Positions 53,837 through 64,000 of a stretch of 64,000 nucleotides of DNA are shown in pieces. The notes below the pieces were generated by a model. It saw only the letters and a program-made list of their open reading frames with translations, was not told the DNA's origin and ran no database searches. The stretch lies in assembly GCF_030272615.1 (NCBI RefSeq), contig NC_081413.1, forward strand, positions 722,949,649-723,013,648, read 5' to 3'. Position numbers and translations under genes: made by a program. The number at the start of each line of letters is the position of its first letter. Positions within the stretch are counted from its first letter, which is position 1. The DNA is from Cryptomeria japonica. Lineage: Eukaryota > Streptophyta > Pinopsida > Cupressales > Cupressaceae.

Positions 53837-55930
53837 AGCAGACCAAATCTGGCTAGAATAGTCATTCAAGGTGTCACGCCTTCCACCTCCCATTTCCAGA
53901 ATGACTGCAATGCAACTACATGCCGAGGAAGAGTCACCATCCAAGGAGTTCCTCCCCCACCAAACCCCCCACCCATGTCTTCCACCCGTCGATATGACCT
54001 CCTTGATCAACTTGGGAAGACACCCACGTAGATCTCCATTTTGGAACTTCTCAAGACTTCTTCGATCCATAAAGAAATTTTGGAACAAGCCCTTCTCCAA
54101 TCACGCGTTCCTGATAACATCAACGCCACCCAATTTCAAACCCTCATTGGAAACCTTGCTGCCCAGCAGCACATTGTATTTAACTCCAAAGATGCTCCCG
54201 CAGATGAGGACCATAACAAACCTTTGCACATCGAAGCTCTCATCCACAAACACAAGGTCAAACATATCCTGATAGACGATGGATCTGGGCTTAATCTGTG
54301 TACATACAAATTGATAAAACAATTGAGACTTTCTGAGGATCTGATAGACACATCAAGAAGGATCACAATAAAGGCATATGATGATGTGGAAATAATTTCA
54401 AAGGGCGTGATCACCTTACCTCTTCAAGTGGGCCCCATTACAATTGAAACCCCTTTCCAAGTACTCGATCTTGATCTCCCCTACAACATTCTCCTTGGGA
54501 GGCCATGGATTCATTCCTTGCAGGTCGTACCCTCCACCTATCACCAATGCATCAAATTCTCTTATAATGGAAAAGTGATCACTATCAAAGGTGATCCCCA
54601 ACCTTTTCAATATTGCAAACTATTAGAGGGGAAGCATCCGTATCATTGCCCACTAAATAGACCTTCGCCAACGCCTCCATCTGACACATCAAATGTTGTC
54701 TCCACATCATCCCAACCAAATAATCAAATCAAGATCTTGGACAATGACTATGGAGAATACAAATTGGAGGACGTCTTATTAATAGGCAACCTCCCTCTCT
54801 CTCCTAAGTCATTTAACAAACCAAAAGAGCTAAAAAAGGACCCGAAACCAGTCATGCAATGCCAAAACACCACCTTCCAGCAATGGGGCCCACTTGATAA
54901 CAAGAACTTTGAAGCAGATATCTCTTCATGGCTGTACCGAAAAGAGGATGATGATCCAACAAGAATATCCAAAGAAATGTACCCAAAAGCATTTGCCATA
55001 GTTGAAAAAATGGGTTACAAAGGACATGGTCTGGGACCAGAGGAGAAAGGAAGAAAAGCACCCATAAATCCTATCTCCTATAGATACAACAGAGGCTTGG
55101 GGTACACCCCGGTGCCTAAGATTACTATCGTCGGTGCCCCTTCTAGTCCTTCTTCGAATATCGAAAGCACTGATGAAGAGGAATTCCACGAAATGCCTTA
55201 TGAATACGAGAAAGATACCTTCTTCGATGCTTACATCAATACCATCACCCCTGCAACTCCTCCCACTTCACATGAGCTACATCTTGTCCATCCTGAACTC
55301 ATTGACTGGGGCCAACGAGACAAACCCACTTTAGATATCTACGTCGATGATAATGCTCTCATTGCTCTCCTAATAGCACAAAATATGGAAGATTGTAATA
55401 GAATTGAGGGTATTCAACTACACGAAAAGGGATACTTTGGTAGTCAAGTCAATGCCCTTATCCACAAAAAAGATAATAAAAGAAAAAGATATGATTTCCT
55501 AGGTGAAAACCTCCTTGAGGCTCCTTTGGATGAACAAGAAATAAAAACAAATGGCGTATCTAAAAGTGAAAACCTGGAAAAGGCACTTGACGATGAGGGA
55601 TTTGACCTCCCTACCATTGGTTACCTTCCACAGGACAAATCAAATTTGTTGATAGAAGAAACAGACAGCATCAACATGGGCACCGAAGTCATTCCGAAAA
55701 ATGTGCTCATTGCCAAATCCCTCACCGAAATCGAGAAACAAGACTTCATCAACTTCCTTATAGAGGTTAAAATCAATTTTGTATGGTCCTATTCCGATAT
55801 GCTAGGGTTGGATCCTGCCTTGGTGGTTCACAATCTCATCGTCTGCCCAGATGCAAAACCTGTAAAACAAAAACTCCGCAAAATGCACCCGCATATTGCT
55901 CTCTTGGTCAAGGTAGAACTTCAAAAGTTG
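53837..55930 (+). pseudogene. G2 protease with G-patch-like segment and linker
   Basis: Within the 664-codon frame 54041-56035, residues about 70-95 contain the aspartic protease site HILIDDGSGLNLC, followed by LDLPYNILLGRPWIHSL. A glycine-rich segment near 54985-55110 (AIVEKMGYKGHGLGPEEKGR, then RYNRGLGYTP) resembles a G-patch, an RNA-binding module found after protease in some retroelements. An acidic spacer (ESTDEEEFHEMPYEYEKD) leads to RT. The stretch 53837-54040 joins gag to protease in shifted frames. Cleavage of the polyprotein would be its job. Confidence 0.8.
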
Positions 55931-57130
55931 TTAGACGTAGAATTTATCAAACCCATAGACTACACTGAATGGGTCTCCAACATTGTACCTGTCAGCAAAC
56001 CTACTGGGTGCATCCGCATCTGCACAGATTTTTGAGATCTAAATATAGCTTGTCTTAAAGATGATTTCCCACTCCCAAACATAGATATGATTGTGGATCT
56101 TACAGTAGGACATGAAATGCTATCGCTAATGGATGGGTTTTCTGGATACAACCAAATCAGGATAGCAGATGAGGATCAACATAAAACCGCATTCACAACA
56201 CCATGGGGTACTTTCTGTTACCGGGTCATGCCTTTTGGCCTTAAAAATGATAGAGCTACATATCAACGGGCAATGACAACAATTTTTCATGACCTCTTGC
56301 ACAAAATTATGGAAGACTACGTGGATGATTTGCTAGGCAAATCCAAGACAAGACAAGATCACATCCCTACTCTAAAATAGATCTTCGAAAGATTGAAAAA
56401 ATACAAGTTGCGCCTAAATCCCAAAAAATGTGTGTTTGGCGTCACATCGGGAAAACTACTAGGATTCATTGTTTCCTGCAGAGGCATCAAGGTTGATCCC
56501 ACAAAGGTAAAAGCTATTATGGAAATGCCTCCGCCAAAAACTCTCAGACAACTATGCAGTCTCCAGGGAAAACTCCAGTCTATCAGGCGTTTCATTTCAC
56601 AGCTAGCCGACAAGTGCCATCCATTTGCACACCTATTACGTAAAGACACAAAATTCAAATGGGATTGCCTCTGTCAAAAGGCCTTTGAAAAATTAAAAGA
56701 ATATCTAGCATCACCTCCAGTTTTGATGCCACATACCCCTGGAAAACCCCTCATTTTGTACATATGTGCTACTACAGTGGCATTGGGGGCATTACTGGCG
56801 CAAACAGATGATCAAGGGAAGGAACACGCCATTTACTACATTAGTAGGACGTTGGTAGGATATGAACTCAACTACACCCCCATTGAAAGAGCATGTTTGG
56901 CATTAGTGTTCAGCACACAGAAACTACGACACTATATGCTAAACAACAAGACAAAATTAATTGCTAAAATTGATCCATTTAAATATCTCCTGTCAAAAAC
57001 TTCTCTCACTGACAGAACGGCTAAATGGGTCATGCTCCTAAGTGAGTTTGACATCGAATATGTGGACAGAAAGGCAATCAAGGGACAAGTTATTGTAGAT
57101 CAGTTGGCTGAAGCTCCACTTCCAGGTGGT
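55931..57130 (+). pseudogene. G2 RT and first RNase H
   Basis: RT blocks are EFIKPIDYTEWVSNIVPVSK, GCIRICTDF then TGA (Arg expected) and DLN, DFPLPNIDMIVD, SLMDGFSGYNQIRI, MPFGLKNDRATYQR and the active site YVDDLLGKS (family usually YVDDILVKS). A TAG at 56378 stands where Gln is expected. Then come GFIVSCRGIKVDPTKVKAI, QSIRRFISQLADKC and RNase H parts LILYICATTVALGALLAQ, IYYISRTLVGYELNYTPIE. The catalytic RT aspartates are present. Confidence 0.9.
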
Positions 57131-57179
57131 CACCCTCTTCTCACAGAATTACCAGATGAGTTCATTATGACTGTTACCA

Positions 57180-57640
57180 CATCCTCCACATGGAAATTGT
57201 ATTTTCATGGCTCCTACACTCAAAATGGATTGGGGGCAGGAATATTATTGATCACACCTCAAGGAGATGGCATCCCCAAATCATACAAGATAGCCTTTGC
57301 ATGTACCAACAACATAGAGAATACGAGGCCCTCATCATAGGTTTACGCTTGGCTATCCACTGGAAAATAAAGGAGTTACAAGTTTATGGTGAATCTCAGC
57401 TCATTATAAAACAAGTCAATGATGAATACCAGACAAAAGATGATAAACTCCTTCCCTACCATACCATGGTTGAAGATCTTAAACAACATTTCACGGCAAT
57501 CAAGTTTGATCAAATCCCACGAACAAACAACAGGGCTGCAGATGCAATGGCCACCATTGGCTCCCTCCTTCAAATGCCAGCACACAGCCAGAAGTGTGAG
57601 TTCTTGGTCGAGCAATTGTTTATACCGGCATATGACCTAC
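57180..57640 (+). pseudogene. G2 second (archaeal-type) RNase H
   Basis: The stretch starts TWKLYFHGSYTQNGLGAGILL, then ALIIGLRLAIHWKIKELQVYGESQLIIKQVN and TNNRAADAMATIGSL. Tat/Ogre-branch elements carry such an extra RNase H between the normal RNase H and integrase. The first catalytic Asp of the WKLYFDGS box is His here. A frameshift near 57320 splits it between the two overlapping frames (56393-57340 and 57190-58401). Confidence 0.85.
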
Positions 57641-58941
57641 CAAAATCTGAAATGGTGTATGTTCTCGTTGGTCCAAAGTCCCCTTGGTACCAAAAAACCT
57701 TCGCTTTCCTCAAAGACAACACCATTCCCCCACATCTCACCAAAACCCAACAACAAACTTTCATCCGCCGATGTGCCCGTTACACCATCCTTGCAGACAC
57801 CTTGTTCAGAAGGCATTTTGATGGTTCCCTCCTAAGGTGTTTAGATAAACAAGAAGCTAAATGGGCATTACGCAAAGTACACGAGGGCATCTGTGGGGAA
57901 CACTCAAGTGGACTCACATTGGCTAAAAAACTTTTGAGAACAGGATACTATTGGCCTAAAATGGAAGAAGATGCATACAACTATGTGAAGAAATGCATCC
58001 CTTGCCAGCAGCATGGCGACAAGATTCATGCACTGTCACAAAAATTGCAGCCATTCATTACACCATGGCCCTTCTCGCAGTGGGGGCTCGATCTCATTGG
58101 GAAAATCCACCCTTCATCTTCCAACGGACATAAATTCATTATCACCGCCACCGAATACTTCACCAAGTGGGTAGAGGCTCTCCCTCTTACTTTCACCACC
58201 AGCAAGCAAATATCCAAATTCATCTTGAACTACCTAATCTGCCGATATGGCATCCCAAAAGTTATCATCATAGATAATGGTAAACAATTTAAAAACCAGG
58301 ATGTCAAAGAACTCTGCAAAAAATTCAACATCCAACACCACTTCTCCACTCCATATTATCCCCAAGGCAATGGCCAAGCTGAGGCTTCTAATAAAACCTA
58401 AATAAAAATCCTCAAAAAGATAGTCAATAAAGTGGGCCATGATTGGCACCTCCAAATCCATCCTGCATTGTGGGCCTACCACACCTCCATCCGTACCCCC
58501 ACAGGTGCCACTCCTTATTCCCTAGTATTTGGTTCCAAAGCTATCCTTCCCCTTGAGATCGAGATCCCCTCTCTAAGGGTATCGCTGCAAAACATCCTAC
58601 TAGAGGAAGAATACAGAATTGCCCGCTTACAAGAGCTAGAATTGTTAGATGAAAGGCGCCTCAAGGCCTTGAATCATCTCCAGGTATATCAAAACCATCT
58701 GCGCATGAGTTATCATAAAAAAGTCAGAACCCAAGAATTCCAAGTTGGTGATCTTGTCCTCATGGAGAATCAGAAAAATCTACAAGAAAGAGAAAAGAAA
58801 GGCAAGTTCGAGCCTAATTGTCTTGGACCATATGTAATCACAGCGAAATATGGATCAGGAGCTTATCAATTGGCTACTCCTGAAGGCGATCCTTTGGATG
58901 ATCTAATGAATATCATGCACCTCAAAAGGTTTTATGCTTAG
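57641..58941 (+). pseudogene. G2 integrase
   Basis: The zinc-binding part reads HEGICGEHSSG...KKCIPCQQHGD. The catalytic triad is present: Asp in QWGLDLIGKI, Asp in IIIDNGKQF and Glu in GNGQAEASN. A TAA at 58399 follows NKT, then the same frame continues (58432-58941) with HPALWAYHTSIRTPTGATPY, SLVFGSKAILPLEIEIPSL and the C-terminal GDLVLMENQKN..GPYVITAKYGSGAYQL, ending LKRFYA with a normal TAG. No chromodomain follows, as usual for this branch. Confidence 0.9.
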
Positions 58942-60046
58942 TCCTCAGAAAGTCTTAAATTGTCAAAAAAATTAAAAAATGAGAAAAAAGATCCTGAAAA
59001 AATCGTCACTTTGGTGCAAACCTGGCAAACAAGCACCTTATGATACAAAAAAATAAAAAATAAAAAACCAGAAAAAGAAAGAAAAACAATTCATGGCACT
59101 ATGGGCAAGTATCTTGGTGAAAACCTCTGTGCAGGCGCCAAGGTAAATAACCGGATCCACTATCTATCATGTCGATACTACAAATCATCTGCCATCCAGC
59201 CCACCCATGCACAACATTCCTTCTTTTCTGCCTCCCAATAAAACATGCGTATGATGATGAGTCTTCGCCTAAGTCATGAACAAGAAATGTCCCAGTGAAA
59301 CTAAGCTTTTATGCTTCTGTATAAGCTTCAAGAAGTCTTGAGAAACAATCCCAAGTCCATCCTAGTTCTACTCTTGGCAAGAGGTATCATTTGGTCGCAA
59401 GGAAGAGACTTGTTAGATTTTGTTAGATCTTTTCATATAGGCTTGCATCTTTTGCCCTACAACTGCCACTATTTACGACAGCCTAGGTTCTTCCATATCC
59501 AAGTATGTTATGATAGGTGTATATTGGGGCATATTTCATAGTATGGCATGTTTTGGTTCCTTCTTGTATAAACCGGCAACCTGATACTAGTGTTTATCAA
59601 CACTTACCTTCTCGTGTACAAGAGGTATCGGTGTGTTTGAGGGTTTCCTTGCACGAACCCACAACTTTGTATTAGTGTTTCTTAACACTTGCATTGTTGT
59701 GTGCAAGAAATTCCCGCTTGTCTGCAGAGTCAGTCCACGCCCTATGTTTCTCATGGCATCTTGATTTCTATAATCAGTGTTCCAAGTCACTCAGGGCAAC
59801 ATCAAACTAGGTTGGCTCTCCACATTTGTTGTGCACAAAATCTCACCATCATTCCATCAAATCCTAAACTCAATAATCCCATGGAGTTCTCAATTGCCCC
59901 CATTTTCCTCCGAGGTCTCACATCTCGTATTCTTCTTTCCAAATACCTCACGACTGCTTCATATTTCTTCCTCATTTATCCCTTCCATTCTAATTTTTCT
60001 TCCTCTATTTTTTTTTTCGTTTCCTCACATAATCAATTTTGATTCT
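58942..60046 (+). other. G2 3' untranslated region, first part
   Basis: About 1.1 kb without conserved motifs. It includes AAAAAATAAAAAATAAAAAA-type runs near 59047-59085. Short ORFs such as 59689-60042 have no recognisable domain. Confidence 0.6.
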
Positions 60047-60690
60047 AATCATGTCTTATACAACATGAATCCTTCCTGAAACCAGACGTTGTGATCGATC
60101 ATGTCTTATACAGGATGAATCCTTCCTAAAACTAGACATTGTGATTGATCATGTCTTATACAGGATGAATTTTTCCTGAAACCAGATGTTGTGATCTGAT
60201 CATGTCTTATACAGGATGAATCCTTCCTGAAACTAGACATTGTGATCTAATCATGTCTTATACAGGATGAATCTTTCCTAAAACTAGATGTTGTGATCGA
60301 TCATGTCTTATACAGGATGTATCCTTCCTAAAACCAGACGTTGTGATCTGATCATGTCTTATACAGGATGAATCCTTCCTGAAACCAGCCGCTCTGATCA
60401 TGTCTTATACAAGATGAATCCTTCTTGAAACTAGACGTTCATTGTGATCGATCATATCTTATACAGGATGAATCCTTCCTGAAACTAGACGTTGTGATCG
60501 ATCATGTCTTATACAGGATGAATCCTTCCTGAAACCAGACACTCTTATCATGTCTTATATAGGATGAATCCTTCCTGGAACCAGACGTTGTCATCAATCA
60601 TGTCTTATACAGGATGAATCCTTCCTGAAACCAGACACTTTGATCATCTTTGTCTTATACAGGATGATTTCTTCCTCAAACCAGACTGAA
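60047..60690 (+). repeat. Tandem array of 13 units of about 50 bp in the G2 3' untranslated region
   Basis: The motif TGTCTTATACAGGATGAATC recurs near 60052, 60102, 60152, 60203, 60254, 60304, 60355, 60401, 60455, 60505, 60551, 60601 and 60651. Spacing is mostly 50-51, with 46 and 54 variants. Each unit also has CCTTCCTGAAACCAGAC and most have a GATCGATCA palindrome. Confidence 0.92.
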
Positions 60691-60973
60691 TCTAGATCTT
60701 ATCAATTGAATCGATCAAAAAATTTCAATCTTACCAACCTAAGAAATCAAGCTAATCAAAGAACTTGCTTTTTCATCACATCAAATCTATCGGGACATCA
60801 ATTTTGCAAAACTCCAAAGATCAAATACCTCAATTGATCTCCCGAGGGGGCATCACCATATAGTAATCTATCAATCAAGAGCCGAGGCATCCTATCAAAC
60901 CAATATCAACATCAAAACAAGATTATTCTTTGAATCAATGCATCATCACACCTCGCTTCAAAGAGGGGCAAAA
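60691..60973 (+). other. G2 3' end before LTR, with polypurine tract
   Basis: Ends with AAAGAGGGGCAAAA (60960-60973), a polypurine-like tract next to the LTR. A second purine run CCGAGGGGGCATC lies near 60841. Confidence 0.75.
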
Positions 60974-62086
60974 TGTAGACACTTAAAAATAATTATTTTA
61001 ATTATTTTTAATTCCTCACATAATTAATTAATTAATTATGTTAATTAAAATTCTTCTCAATATTAATTAAATATAATTAATATTGTCACTATAGCATATG
61101 ATTGATTTATTTAATAAATCAATCCCTTTCTTTATTCTTCTAAAAAATCAAATCCTCACAAATCTTCCTCTTAGCTAATTAATTTCAATTAATTAGTTAA
61201 CCTACATGATTCCTACAAATCATCTTCTTAATTCATCATTAACCTAATAAATTCTTCTAGAAACTCACTTAACATTATTCTTCTAATTTTTTATTCCCTC
61301 CACTCATTCTCTCTCCTAGTCAAATTCTCCTACAAATATAAATCCCACCTAACATTTCCTCTAATCCCCCTCCTAATGAGTCATTAATGGCTAATCATCA
61401 TGATTAACCACAAAGTCAACTCTTTGTCCTTTCATCCAACCACTAGCTTTAAATGCTCTTTTTCTAGATGAATATAAGATTTTTGAAATCTCACATTCCT
61501 CTAGGCATTTCCCTCTCCCAAGGAATTTTTAATTCCTTTTTATTCTTCTAATCCCCATAATATCCATTTTTGGAGAATTTTTAATTCCTCCAATGCATCT
61601 TGTAGAGTGTAGAGATACGAAATGCCTTTAAGGCATATTTCTTGGTCTCCACACCCTCTCTTGGACCTTGTGTGAGCTCACAAGTAAATCTTAGCCCTTC
61701 ATCTCGTATTCATCCTAGCCATCCGTTTTCCTCTCCTCTTCCTATAAAATTAGGGCTCCATCCTTTCATTCTAAACATCTTGAAATCCAGTAAGCTTATG
61801 CTGCCCTTTTGAGCCCAGGAAATCATCTTGGCAACTTGATCATCTCATCCTTATCATTCATCCTTATCATTTGTGCACAATATTGGAGAGTCATCCACAT
61901 CCAGCAATCAAAAGAGCACATCAAGTGGAGCATTATCAAAGGGTGTCTTCACTTCATCAAGCTCAATCCGAAGGAGAAGGTAAAATAGCAAGGTGAAATG
62001 GTCTTTTAATGATATTTTAGCATTCTGCATGTTTATTCCGTTATGTTTTGATCAGTTTACCTTTCAAATCTGTTTTCCCCTCTTCA
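60974..62086 (+). repeat. G2 3' LTR
   Basis: 1113 bp partner of 47208-48308. It ends CCCCTCTTCA and is followed by AGTTT. Confidence 0.9.
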
Positions 62087-63257
62087 AGTTTTTTTCTCAT
62101 CTATTTCCTCAACATCTAAATCGTAAGCAGAATTAATAGAAAGCAAAAATCTAATGGATGTCATTTTTGCAAAAGGAGAAAATATCTCACCATAATCAAC
62201 ACTCTCAACTTGACAATAGCCTTTCGCAACCAACCTTTCTTTATACTTCTCAATGCTTCGATCTGAACCAATATTTTTCTTGAACACCTATTTACAACCA
62301 AGAGGTTTTTGTCCTTCAAGCAAATGTACAAGATCCCATGTATCATTCTTTTTCAAAGATTCCATTTCTTCTTCCATATCAATCTTCCAAGATTCTGCAT
62401 CATTCATACCTAATGCCTCTTCTATAGATCTAGGTTCATCCACATTAGTATTCAAAGAAAAATATATATCTCCCATCATTAAGTGAATACATTTCAGGTG
62501 GTTGTCTATGTCTTGTAAATCTTCGAACAAGCTGAGTTGGAGGTTCTTCCTTCTCTTCTAAAGATTGATAACTAGATGAGCTTTCCTCAACTTCTTGCCT
62601 ATCAAGTGGTCTCAATTCAATTCTTTCAGGCATAGAAGGGAATTGAATCACATCTTCATGTTTAGTCTGTTCTGGCTGCAATGTAATAGAAGGAGACATA
62701 ATTTATCTAAAAATAACACTTCTACTATGAATTACCTTTTGTGCAACAAGGTCCCAAAGCTTGTATCCTTTCACAACATAACTATAATCGGTGAAGACAC
62801 ATTTCGTAGCCTTGTTCTCCAACTTTTTTTCTTCTCCTTTGGCACACGTGCATATGCCTCGACACCAAAAACTTTAATATGTCTCAATGAAGGCTTGTGA
62901 CCCAACCATGCTTCCATAGGCATTTTATCAACAAGAGTTGATGTAGGAGACTTGTTAATCAAGTAGCAAGTAGTGGCAATGACTTCAGCGCAAAACTTTT
63001 ATTCTAGACCAGCACCACTTAGCATACTCCTAGCCTTCTTCATCAGTGTCATGTTCATTCTTTCTGCAATTCCATCCTGCTGTGAAGGATACATAGTTGT
63101 CTTATGTCTGTTAATACCACAATCTTTATGTCATCTCTAAAATTCATCTTAATAACAATATATCAATTAGAAATCAAAGGGAAATCACAAATCTCTATCT
63201 AATCAAAGGATTCTAACAAACAAACAATGAAATAACACAATCAAGCAAAATAGGAAT
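62087..63257 (-). pseudogene. Element X: copia integrase and start of RT
   Basis: On the minus strand, from right to left: integrase end with HKDCGINRHKTTMYPSQQDG and AERMNMTLMKKA (63030-63140), NKSPTSTLVDKMPMEAWLGHKPS (62880-62960), linker with VIQFPSMPERIELRPLDRQE, then RT start SWKIDMEEEMESLKKNDTWDLV, ERLVAKGYCQVESVDYGEIF and DLDVEEIDEKK cut at 62087 by G2. Decayed integrase reaches to about 63225. Its other parts lie at 47188-47207 and 30759-32012. It is interrupted at 63258 by LTR Y. Stops and shifts are frequent. Confidence 0.82.
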
Positions 63258-64000
63258 TGTAGACGTATAAAAATGACCATATTCCTAAATGAATATTTTA
63301 TGTTCATTTCTCTATTTAATTAAATCCAATTTAATTAAATTACCCACATTCTTCTATTTAAATTAAGTAAATTACTCAATTTATTTAAATTAAATTCACT
63401 AGACTTCTTTTTACCATTTAATGAATAAATCATTTTATTTAATTAAATCCCTTCTATCCACTTTTAATTAAATTCAAATTTAATTAAAAAGTTTATCCTA
63501 AATTGAATAAATCTAATTTATTTGATTGCAACCAAATTGAATTAAATTAACTTTATTCCAATTAGATCCTATTATCCCTCCATCCACTTGCAAAATCCTA
63601 CATCTCCCACTTGCTTCCTAAACCCTATTCCTAATTTCTTCTAGACCCTTCTAATCACTTCTAAATTAACCTAACCCATCTTCTAAACTTTGTCACATCC
63701 CTAAACAAAGGGAAGTCACTTCTCAAACCCTCAAAGTCTTCAATAACCATTAAAGGCTCCAAGTCTCCAACAACTTTCTCTTACAAACCATTAATGGTTA
63801 ACTCAACCCTCTAGCATGATTAGAGACTTTCTCTAAACTCAACCTCCATATAACCCAAGGGTCTCATCAAGCATTCATTTCTTTGACCATGGTTATCCCT
63901 TAATCATTTGCACAAGAGTTTATCCTTGGATTAAAACTTAATCCAATGGGTAATCTTAACTTAAGCTTGACCCTTACCCTCTAGATAACCATGAGGTCTT
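63258..64000 (+). mobile_element. LTR Y, start of another Tat-like element (runs off the window)
   Basis: It begins TGTAGACGTATAAAAATGACC, like the G2 LTR start TGTAGACACTTAAAAA. It is rich in TTTAATTAAATT and later shares TTAATGG..AACTC..CATGATTAG-type blocks with G2's LTR. The left flank shows no polypurine tract, so it is probably a 5' LTR or solo LTR. The end is outside the window. Confidence 0.6.

Larger units (their letters stand above)
47208..62086 (+). mobile_element. Element G2: Ty3/gypsy Tat/Ogre-like retrotransposon (14.9 kb)
   Basis: LTRs 47208-48308 (1101 bp) and 60974-62086 (1113 bp) start TGTAGACACTTAAAAAT and end CCCCTCTTCA. Flanks are AGTTG on the left and AGTTT on the right, a target duplication with one change. 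The order is long leader, gag, protease with a G-patch-like segment, RT, RNase H, second RNase H, integrase, long 3' untranslated part with tandem repeats, polypurine tract. The dual RNase H and large size fit the Tat/Ogre branch. It interrupts element X. Confidence 0.92.

Noticed and set aside
51899-54999. Minus-strand open frames in G2
   Set aside because: They are shadows of the plus-strand gag and protease frames, which carry the recognised motifs.

Overview
This window looks like a gene-free, repeat-dense stretch of a large plant nuclear genome. I find no host gene, tRNA, rRNA or CRISPR array. Most of the sequence belongs to LTR retrotransposons nested inside one another. Plant origin is supported by initiator-Met-type primer binding sites (TGGTATCAGAGC and variants), by Ty1/copia elements with several AAAGGGGGAG polypurine tracts before the 3' LTR, by a plant-type chromovirus, and by a Tat/Ogre-like Ty3/gypsy element. 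A gymnosperm or other large-genome plant is plausible, but the sequence does not settle it.

Layout. 1-17123: a plus-strand element Q (only an orphan decayed ORF, polypurine region and 3' LTR remain) holds the 3' end of another plus-strand element P. P's LTR is split by D (758-7422, Ty1/copia, minus, 5-bp target duplication GGTTT). Q's 3' LTR is split by G1 (10696-16867, chromovirus, minus, duplication GCCTT). 17124-29800: decayed pieces, namely an S-like LTR, a chromovirus-type LTR remnant, a second S-like LTR with primer site, two copies of a copia RT fragment (R1, R2), a striking 14-15 unit 21-bp phased array (23135-23448), and a non-autonomous S element with three LTRs (25096-29116). 29801-63257: an old minus-strand Ty1/copia element X cut into pieces by B (32013-47187, plus, duplication ATCAC) and G2 (47208-62086, plus, Tat/Ogre-like, 14.9 kb); B itself contains C (34145-41891, minus). 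63258-64000: the start of another Tat-like LTR, Y.

How it works together. Each autonomous element carries some or all of gag, protease, integrase, reverse transcriptase and RNase H. B, C and D keep the copia order (integrase before RT); G1 and G2 keep the gypsy order (RT before integrase). All are damaged. In B, C and D the in-frame stops are mostly at codons that are Gln, Arg or Trp in the neighbouring copies, as expected from C-to-T decay of methylated cytosines. Coding calls below are therefore pseudogenes. Boundaries are given to the base where LTR ends, target duplications or primer sites fix them, and are otherwise approximate.
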